Shown one piece after another: positions 16,734 to 22,385 of a stretch of DNA of 22,385 bases. The position numbers and the translations under genes were made by a program. How positions within the stretch are numbered: the stretch's first letter is position 1; each line of letters starts with the position of its first letter. Source of the stretch: Phenylobacterium conjunctum (lineage in GTDB: Bacteria > Pseudomonadota > Alphaproteobacteria > Caulobacterales > Caulobacteraceae); assembly GCF_042679085.1 (NCBI RefSeq), contig NZ_JBHTLQ010000052.1:1-22385 (forward strand). The letters are read 5' to 3'. The notes beneath the pieces were generated by a model. It saw only the letters and a program-made list of their open reading frames with translations, was not told the origin of the DNA and did not search any database.

Positions 16734-17423
16734 ATGGCCGCGATCGAAATCGTCATTCCGCTCTATCCGGATGTCACCCATCTGGACTTCACCGGCCCGC
16801 ACCAGGTGCTGTCGCGCATTCCCGGCGCCCGGGTGACCGTGGCCTCGATGGGAGGGCAGGACATCTCCGCCGAGGGCCTGGTGTTCAGTCAGCTGGCCGA
16901 CCTGGCCAAGGTCGAGCGCTGTGACGTGATTTGCGTGCCCGGCGGGTTCGGAACCACGGCCGCCATGCTGGACGAGGCCTACATGGCCGAGGTCACCCGG
17001 CTGGCGACGGGGGCCAAGTACCTGACCAGCGTCTGCACCGGCTCGCTGATCCTGGCCGCCACCGGCCTGATCCGGGGCCGTCGCGCCGCCTGCCACTGGG
17101 CCTGGCGCGAGCTGCTGGAGCCGTTCGGGGTCGTCGTCGACGACAGCCGCGTGGCCCGCGATGGCAACCTGATCACCGGCGGTGGGGTGACCGCGGGGCT
17201 GGACTTCGCCTTCACCATGGTGGCTGAGCTGGCCGGCGAGGCGCACGCCCAATCGGTGCAGCTCGGGCTGGAATACTCCCCGGCGCCGCCGTTCAACGCC
17301 GGTCGCCCGGAGACGGCGCCGCCCGAGATCCTGGCCACCGTCCGCCAACTCATGGACACCCGGATCGCCGGCCGCATCGAGGCGGCCCGGGCCGCGGCTG
17401 CGCGCCTGGAGGCCTCGGCATGA
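16734..17423 (+). CDS. DJ-1/PfpI protein, isocyanide (isonitrile) hydratase-like
   Basis: The 229-aa product starts at an ATG with GAGGAG 7 nt upstream. It has the DJ-1/PfpI fold with Asp18 (THLDFTGP), nucleophile-elbow Cys101 and Thr102 (SVCTGSLILAATGLIRGRR). These are the residues known to be catalytic in Pseudomonas isocyanide hydratase (Asp17, Cys101, Thr102). The reaction would be hydration of R-NC to an N-substituted formamide in the cytoplasm. GlxA-type regulators next to such genes are common. The gene is joined to the following exported paralogue by an ATGA overlap. Substrate assignment is inferred from residues; other DJ-1 hydratase or glyoxalase activities are possible. Confidence 0.82.
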   Translation: MAAIEIVIPLYPDVTHLDFTGPHQVLSRIPGARVTVASMGGQDISAEGLVFSQLADLAKVERCDVICVPGGFGTTAAMLDEAYMAEVTRLATGAKYLTSVCTGSLILAATGLIRGRRAACHWAWRELLEPFGVVVDDSRVARDGNLITGGGVTAGLDFAFTMVAELAGEAHAQSVQLGLEYSPAPPFNAGRPETAPPEILATVRQLMDTRIAGRIEAARAAAARLEASA

Positions 17424-18433
17424 TCCGTCGCCTGATCTGTGCGCTGGGCCTGGTCCTGGCGGCCAGCGCGGCCGAGGCCCGGCCCAGCGTCGCGATCCTG
17501 GCCGATCCCAAGGGGGTGGAGACCACGGACCTGCTCGCGCCCTACGCCATCCTGGCGGAGTCCGGGGCGGTGGAGGTCACGGTGGTGTCCTCAAGCCTGG
17601 AGCCGGCGCCCCTGATGCCCGGGGTGGCGCGGGTGCAGCCCCAGGCGACCTGGGCGAGCTATGATCGCGCCCATCCCGGTGGGCCGGACATGGTCATCGT
17701 GCCCTTCCTGATGTCCAAGGACCCGCAGCGCGCCGCCTGGCTGCGGGACAAGGCGCGGCAGGGCGCCCGGATCGTCTCGATCTGCGACGGCGCCCTGATC
17801 CTGGCCGACGCGGGGCTGCTGGACGGCCGTCAGGCCACGGCCCACTGGGCCAGCCGGGGCCAGAGGCTGCGGCGCTATCCGCAGGTCACCTGGCGGACGG
17901 ACGCCCGCTGGGTCACCGACGGGCCGATCACCACCACCGCCGGGGTCAGCGCCTCGGTCCCCGCCGCCCTTCACCTGCTGCGAGAGCTGGCCGGGGAGGG
18001 GGCTATGGCGTCCACCGCCGCGCGGCTGGGCCTGGCCGTCGAGGGACCGCGCCACGACGCCGGCCGGTATCGATTTGACCGCCCCGCCGTGACGGTGGGG
18101 CTGGCCAACCTGCTCACGCCCTGGCGGCGGCAGACGATCGCCATCCCCCTGACGCCGGGTTTCGACGACCTGGCGGCCGGGTTCGAACTGGACGCCTGGT
18201 CGCGCACCTTCAGATCCAAGGCCTACGCTGTCACGCCGGCCGGGGGTGTGGTCTCCCGACACGGGCTGAGGATCCTGGGCCGCGAGCGAGCGCCGGCCAG
18301 CGCGCGGCAGGTTAAGCTGGAGGCCAACGACCTGCCCACGGTGTTCGCCGAGATCGGCCGGGCCTATGGCGCACCCACCGCCCGGCTGGTGGCGCTGCAG
18401 CTCGAACACCCGGCGGGGGTCTCGCAGCCCTAG
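17420..18433 (+). CDS. Exported DJ-1/PfpI protein with a second partial DJ-1-like domain
   Basis: The start ATG overlaps the previous stop (ATGA, 17420-17423), so translation is coupled. The 337-aa product begins with a signal peptide (MIRRLICALGLVLAASAAEA, cleavage near residue 20). Residues 22-200 are a DJ-1/PfpI domain with elbow SICDGALILADAGLLDGRQ; Cys122 is kept, but Asp123 replaces the Thr/Ser of its neighbours. Residues 237-290 (IAIPLTPGFDDLAAGFELDA and KAYAVTPAGGVVSRHGLRIL) read like the first part of another DJ-1 domain, without an elbow cysteine. It should act in the periplasm, which is unusual for this superfamily. Function is unknown; a role paired with the cytosolic enzyme is inferred from coupling. 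Confidence 0.8.
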   Translation: MIRRLICALGLVLAASAAEARPSVAILADPKGVETTDLLAPYAILAESGAVEVTVVSSSLEPAPLMPGVARVQPQATWASYDRAHPGGPDMVIVPFLMSKDPQRAAWLRDKARQGARIVSICDGALILADAGLLDGRQATAHWASRGQRLRRYPQVTWRTDARWVTDGPITTTAGVSASVPAALHLLRELAGEGAMASTAARLGLAVEGPRHDAGRYRFDRPAVTVGLANLLTPWRRQTIAIPLTPGFDDLAAGFELDAWSRTFRSKAYAVTPAGGVVSRHGLRILGRERAPASARQVKLEANDLPTVFAEIGRAYGAPTARLVALQLEHPAGVSQP

Positions 18434-18531
18434 GTGGAAGCCCGATCCGGGTGACTTCCCGCCCCTGGACCTGGCCTCGTGGCCAGTGAGTTGCGGCTTT
18501 GGCCTTCGACTGAAGTCGAGGGAAAGTCGCC

Positions 18532-19677
18532 ATGACGTCCACTACGGGAATCTCGGGTCCAAATGGGACAGTCCCCGCCGCGCGGGCCAGTTCCCGAAGC
18601 GTGGTCCTGGATGGTCTGCGCTTCCTGGCGGCGGGGCTGATCGTGCTCTATCACTACCAGAGCGAGGGGCCGTGGCCGCTGGACCGGCTCAGTCCGGTCT
18701 TTCTGCGCGGCTACCTGGCCACCGACTTCTTCCTGATCCTGTCGGGCTATGTCCTGGGCCGGGCCTATGGCCGCAAGATCGCGGGCGGGACGGTGAGCGA
18801 CGAACGGTTCCTGTTGCTGCGGGTCATGCGGGTCTGGCCCGCGCACCTGGTGATGCTGGCGGCCTTCGCCGTGGTGATCGCGCTTGGCGTCGCGCTCGGC
18901 GCGCCGCCGGCCCATCCGGACCAGTACCAATGGAGCGATCTGCCCAGCCAGGCCCTGCTGATCCACGCCTGGGGGCTGCACACCGGCTCGGGCTGGAACC
19001 TGCCGACCTGGTCGCTCTCGGCCCTGGTGATCTGCTACGCGGCCTTCCCGACCCTGTGGCGCAAGCTCAACCGCGTCGGCGCCAGCCTGCTGCTCTTCAT
19101 CGGCGGCCTGGCGGCCGTCTGGGCGGCGGACCTGGTCAGCCGGACGCTCTATCACCACGCCCTGTTCGACCTGCCGTTCAATCTGGGCGTCCTGCGCGCC
19201 CTGCCGCTGTTCGTGTTCGGCGCCTGTATCGCCCGGGCCGGGGAGCTCGATTGGCCCCCCAGCCGGTGGGCGGTGTGGCTGGCGGTGGCCTCGGGCCTGC
19301 TGGTCACCGTGCTGCAGGGCTTCGGGCGCTTCGATCTGATGAGCGTCGCGCTACTGGGCCTGCTGGTGGGCGCGGGCGGGGCGGTGCGGACCTCGCGCGG
19401 TCAGCAGGTCGCGGCCAAGGCGGGCCAGATCTCTTTCGCCCTCTACATCACCCACATCTTCGTCGCGATGATCTGGTTCCACGCCACGCGGATGATCGTG
19501 GCGCGCTTCGCCCCGCCGGAGTGGCTGCAGTGGGTGATGTGGGGCCTGGCCCTGCCGGCGGCGATCGCGACCGCCATCGCCTTCGAGCGGCTGGTGGACC
19601 AGCCGCTGCAGAAGGCGGTCGGCCGCCTGATCAGCTGGCGTCCAGCCCGATATCGAGAACTGGCGCGGAGTGAGTGA
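18532..19677 (+). CDS. Acyltransferase-3 family membrane protein (OafA/YrhL-like)
   Basis: The 381-aa product has a short polar N terminus, then the family's opening motif VLDGLRFLAAGLIVLYHY with the conserved Arg and His, FLRGYLATDFFLILSGYVLGRAY, and about ten hydrophobic segments ending with ISFALYITHIFVAMIWF. These inner-membrane enzymes transfer O-acetyl or other acyl groups to exopolysaccharide, LPS or peptidoglycan; the target cannot be told here. GAGGGAAAG lies 5 nt upstream of the ATG. It starts 98 bp after the DJ-1 operon and may read with it or alone. Its last 47 bp overlap the converging nadC. Confidence 0.92.
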   Translation: MTSTTGISGPNGTVPAARASSRSVVLDGLRFLAAGLIVLYHYQSEGPWPLDRLSPVFLRGYLATDFFLILSGYVLGRAYGRKIAGGTVSDERFLLLRVMRVWPAHLVMLAAFAVVIALGVALGAPPAHPDQYQWSDLPSQALLIHAWGLHTGSGWNLPTWSLSALVICYAAFPTLWRKLNRVGASLLLFIGGLAAVWAADLVSRTLYHHALFDLPFNLGVLRALPLFVFGACIARAGELDWPPSRWAVWLAVASGLLVTVLQGFGRFDLMSVALLGLLVGAGGAVRTSRGQQVAAKAGQISFALYITHIFVAMIWFHATRMIVARFAPPEWLQWVMWGLALPAAIATAIAFERLVDQPLQKAVGRLISWRPARYRELARSE

Positions 19678-20476
19678 GGGCGCCCACGCTGATCACCTGG
19701 ACCCCGGTCTCCGCGATGGCCCGCACGGTCGTCAGGTCGACGCCGCCTGAGGCCTCCAGGGTCACGCGCCCGGCGGTGACCGTCACCGCCTGACGCAGGT
19801 CAGCGAGGCTGAAGTTGTCGAGCATGATCACGTCGGGCCCGGCCTCCAGGGCCTCGGCCAGCTGGTCCAGGCCGTCGATCTCGACCTCGACCATGGTCAG
19901 GTGACCGGCGGCGGCGCGCGCCCGGCGGACGGCTTCGCCGACCCCGCCGCAGGCGGCGACGTGGTTGTCCTTGATCAGGATGGCGTCATCCAGGCCGAAG
20001 CGGTGGTTGACCCCGCCGCCGCAGCGCACGGCGTACTTCTCCAGGGCGCGCAGGCCCGGCGTGGTCTTGCGGGTGTCGACGATGCGCGCGCCCGTGCCCT
20101 CAACGGCGGCGACATAGGCCGCGGTCAGGGTGGCGACGCCGGACAGTCGGCCCAGCAGGTTGAGCGCGGTCCGCTCCGCCGACAGCAGGGCGCGGGCCTT
20201 GGCCGAGACCTTGGCCAGCACGGCGCCCGGCGTCACCGCCGCGCCGTCGGCGATGAGGGTCTCGAACCGGGCGGACGGGTCCATGGCCAGGACGGCCAGG
20301 CGCGCGCACGCCAGGCCCGCGACTACGCCCTGGCGGCGCACGCCGAAGGTGGCGTCCAGGCGGGCGTCGGCGTCGATGCAGGCCTGGGCGGTCAGGTCGC
20401 CGGCGCGGCCCAGGTCCTCGGCCAGGGCGGCGCGGACGATGGGCTCGATGAGCAGGTCGGGAAGCGGGGCGATCAT
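19631..20476 (-). CDS. nadC: Nicotinate-nucleotide pyrophosphorylase (carboxylating) NadC
   Basis: NadC converts quinolinate and PRPP to nicotinate mononucleotide, the third step of de novo NAD synthesis. The 281-aa product has every family landmark: EDLGRAGDLT (20-29), RTALNLLGRLSG (102-113), DTRKTTPGLR (134-143), KYAVRCGGGVNHR (147-159), KDNH (169-172), MLDNF (218-222), EASGG (241-245) and SVGALTHS (263-270). Its ATG overlaps the TGA of the TetR gene (ATGA), so it is the last gene of a coupled nadB-tetR-nadC unit. No nadA is visible in the window; it could lie beyond the right edge. Confidence 0.96.
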   Translation of the reverse strand: MIAPLPDLLIEPIVRAALAEDLGRAGDLTAQACIDADARLDATFGVRRQGVVAGLACARLAVLAMDPSARFETLIADGAAVTPGAVLAKVSAKARALLSAERTALNLLGRLSGVATLTAAYVAAVEGTGARIVDTRKTTPGLRALEKYAVRCGGGVNHRFGLDDAILIKDNHVAACGGVGEAVRRARAAAGHLTMVEVEIDGLDQLAEALEAGPDVIMLDNFSLADLRQAVTVTAGRVTLEASGGVDLTTVRAIAETGVQVISVGALTHSAPVLDIGLDAS

Positions 20477-21084
20477 GAGTTCGCGGTCAGCCCTTTCAGG
20501 AAGGCCTGGAGGATGATGTCGGCCCCCTCGCGCACCTCACGGGCGGCGGCGGCGCGGTCGGGGGCGGTGGCCATGCGCAGGGCGCCCTGGATGAAGGCGC
20601 CGAACAGCAGCTGGCTGAGGATCTTGGACTGGTGCGGCTTGACGAGGCCGGCGTCCACATAGTGCCGCATGGCGTTCTCGACCAGGCAGACCCCGACGGG
20701 CTCCATCATGGCGGTCCACTCGGCGAAGCCCATCACCGCCGGGCCGTCGATCAGCAGCAGGCGGTGGGCTTCCTCGGACTCGTAGGCGTCGAACAGTCGG
20801 CCGGCCCCGTTGGCCAGCAGGGCCAGCTTGGGCAGGTTCAGGCCGCGGCCGTTGCGGTCGACATGGCGGGCGACGTCGTCCATCACCGCCAGACAGGCGG
20901 CCTTGAACAGGTCGGCCTTATCCTTGAACTGGTAATAGACCGCGCCCTTGGTCAGGCCGGCGGCGGCGGCCACCTCATCGACCGAGACGTCGGCGTAGCC
21001 GTACTGAGCGAACAGGCGTCTGGCCTGGGCGATCAGGCGGTCGCGGTTGGAGCCATGGGCGGTGTCGAGAGCGGCTGAATTCAT
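20473..21084 (-). CDS. TetR-family transcriptional regulator inside the nad operon
   Basis: The 203-aa product has an N-terminal TetR HTH (residues 12-60; SVDEVAAAAGLTKGAVYYQF with the usual KGAVYYQF end) followed by an all-helical ligand-binding domain. It overlaps nadB upstream and nadC downstream by 4 bp each, so it must share their transcript and translation coupling. TetR regulators normally repress their own operon or a divergent gene, so autoregulation of NAD biosynthesis is a natural idea but is inference. The known regulators of nad genes (NadR, NrtR, NiaR, NadQ) belong to other families. The operon promoter is outside the window, so no operator can be examined. Confidence 0.93.
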   Translation of the reverse strand: MNSAALDTAHGSNRDRLIAQARRLFAQYGYADVSVDEVAAAAGLTKGAVYYQFKDKADLFKAACLAVMDDVARHVDRNGRGLNLPKLALLANGAGRLFDAYESEEAHRLLLIDGPAVMGFAEWTAMMEPVGVCLVENAMRHYVDAGLVKPHQSKILSQLLFGAFIQGALRMATAPDRAAAAREVREGADIILQAFLKGLTANS

Positions 21085-22385
21085 GCGGCTTGGGACGCAG
21101 GCGTCCCCTCTGGCAGGACAATGAAGGTGCGGCGTGGGGCGAGCGCCCCGGGATAGTCGGCGCGGAAGTGGCCACCACGGCTTTCCCGGCGGGCGAGAGC
21201 GGCCTCTGCGACCAGGCGGGCGGCGACCAGGGGCGCGGCGCGGCCATACTGGGCCTCAAGCGCCTCGATCTCGCCCAGCAAACGACCTAGGCCCGAAGCG
21301 TCGCGGATCACCCCGGCGTCCCGGCTCATAGCGGCGCGCAGGCCTTGCAGGGCTGCGTCCGGCAGATCTGGCGTCAGCAGGCGTCGGGCGGCGCGGACCG
21401 GGCCTGCGCCCTCGGCGGCGGCCTGGCCGGCGCGGGTTCCGAAGACGGCGGCCTCAAGCAGGGAGTTGGACGCCAGGCGATTGCCCCCGTGCACGCCCGT
21501 GGAGGCGCATTCCCCCGCCGCCCAGAGGCCGGGCAGGGTGGTCGCGCCCGCCGCGTCGGTGACGATCCCGCCCATGTGATAGTGGCAGGCCGGGGCGACC
21601 GGGATGGGCTGGACGCGCGGGTCGATCCCGCCGGACAGGCAAGCGGCGAAGACGGCCGGAAACTCGTGCGGGAAGTGCTCGCCCACGGCGGCGCGGGCGT
21701 CGAGAAAGGCTCCGCGGCCGGCGCTGATCTCGGCGTGGATGGCGCGGGCCACCACGTCGCGCGGGGCCAGTTCGGCGTCGGGGTGATAGCCGGCCATGAA
21801 GGCCTGGCCGGCGCCGTTGATCAGCCGGGCGCCTTCGCCGCGCAGGGCCTCGGTGGCCAGCGGCGCGGGATCGCGGCCGATGTCGATGGCCGTGGGGTGG
21901 AACTGGACGAACTCGGGGTCGCCGATCATCGCGCCGGCCAGGGCGGCCAGGGCCAGACCCTCGCCCTGCAGCTCGGCCGGAGTGGTGGTGACACCATAGA
22001 GGCCGCCGATCCCGCCGGTGGCCAGGATCACGGCCGGGGCGGTGATCTCGGTGAAGCGTCCGGCCTCCTGGACCACGACGCCGGCGACGCGGCCCTGGGC
22101 GCCCTGCAAGAGACCGCGCAGACGGGCGCCGGCGCGCACCGCCACGTGCGGGGAGGCCAGGGCGGCCGTAACCACGGCCTGCATGATCGCCTTGCCAGCC
22201 TGGTCGCCCTTCACGCGGGCGACGCGGGGACGGGAGTGGGCGGCCTCCAGGCTCTGGGCGAAGCCGCCGTCCGGCGTGCGGTCGAAGGGCGCGCCAAGCT
22301 CGGCCAGGTGGCGCACGGCGTCGGGACCTTCGCGGGCCAGCAGCTCCGCCATGGCCGGATCGACCAGGCCCGCGCCGGCGGCGAG
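21081..22385 (-). CDS. nadB: L-aspartate oxidase NadB, C-terminal 434 residues (cut by right edge)
   Basis: NadB oxidises L-aspartate to iminoaspartate with FAD as the first step of de novo NAD synthesis. The frame runs in from the right window edge without a start; the visible part begins LAAGAGLVDPAMAELL. The N-terminal FAD dinucleotide fold is missing from the window. Seen here are ILATGGIGGLYGVTT, GAMIGDPEFVQFHPTA, LRGEGARLIN, the active-site stretch CHYHMGGIVTDAAG, LWAAGECASTGVHGGNRLASNSLLEA and the helical C-terminal domain. These separate it from SdhA, as does the NadC neighbour. Its TGA overlaps the TetR start codon. Confidence 0.94.
   Translation of the reverse strand, partial: LAAGAGLVDPAMAELLAREGPDAVRHLAELGAPFDRTPDGGFAQSLEAAHSRPRVARVKGDQAGKAIMQAVVTAALASPHVAVRAGARLRGLLQGAQGRVAGVVVQEAGRFTEITAPAVILATGGIGGLYGVTTTPAELQGEGLALAALAGAMIGDPEFVQFHPTAIDIGRDPAPLATEALRGEGARLINGAGQAFMAGYHPDAELAPRDVVARAIHAEISAGRGAFLDARAAVGEHFPHEFPAVFAACLSGGIDPRVQPIPVAPACHYHMGGIVTDAAGATTLPGLWAAGECASTGVHGGNRLASNSLLEAAVFGTRAGQAAAEGAGPVRAARRLLTPDLPDAALQGLRAAMSRDAGVIRDASGLGRLLGEIEALEAQYGRAAPLVAARLVAEAALARRESRGGHFRADYPGALAPRRTFIVLPEGTPASQAA

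Noticed and set aside
16653..17348. Upstream extension of the GlxA-type regulator frame to 17348
   Set aside because: This stretch is antisense to the isocyanide-hydratase-like gene; the DJ-1 domain begins right after the ATG at 16652, as in relatives.

Overview
The window is GC-rich alphaproteobacterial chromosome. Divergent hook/hook-associated flagellar transcription units with sigma-54 promoters, short lipoproteins, tightly packed genes with many GTG/TTG starts, and CATCCCGG-type intergenic inverted repeats all suggest the Caulobacteraceae (Caulobacter/Phenylobacterium-like). This assignment rests on gene content and style; no rRNA marker is present.

Layout. 1-4245: flagellar block. A FliK-like hook-length control gene (minus, running off the left edge) diverges from flgK-flgL (plus). 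The 422-bp space between them holds two face-away sigma-54 promoters (836-851 minus, 1034-1048 plus) and two near-identical 18-bp elements (926-943 and 1140-1157), placed as expected for FlbD (ftr) sites. 4242-9370: small housekeeping genes: a 61-aa protein, mnmA (tRNA 2-thiouridylation), an acetyl-CoA acyltransferase, an AHSA1/SRPBCC protein, a DUF3617 lipoprotein, a small GNAT protein and a two-TM protein. Large inverted repeats follow mnmA and the thiolase. 9374-11614: uvrB (minus), preceded by a palindrome-rich repeat block (11626-11739). 11802-15742: cell-envelope genes: a DsbA-like exported protein, a 26-aa single-TM microprotein, a glycine-zipper lipoprotein, a membrane-anchored SleB-type cell-wall hydrolase, an SDR oxidoreductase and a DUF1003 membrane protein.

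15714-18433: a DJ-1/PfpI cluster. A GlxA-type AraC regulator (minus) diverges from an isocyanide-hydratase-like enzyme, which is translationally coupled to an exported protein with one full DJ-1 domain and a second partial one. 18532-19677: acyltransferase-3 membrane protein. 19631-22385: a tightly coupled minus-strand operon nadB (cut by the right edge) - tetR - nadC, with ATGA overlaps at both junctions.

Most of the window is ordinary core genome. The parts most worth a second look are the DJ-1 cluster with its exported member, the TetR regulator inside the NAD biosynthesis operon, the symmetrical flagellar promoter region, and the 26-aa microprotein. No rRNA, tRNA, CRISPR array, insertion sequence or prophage gene was seen.
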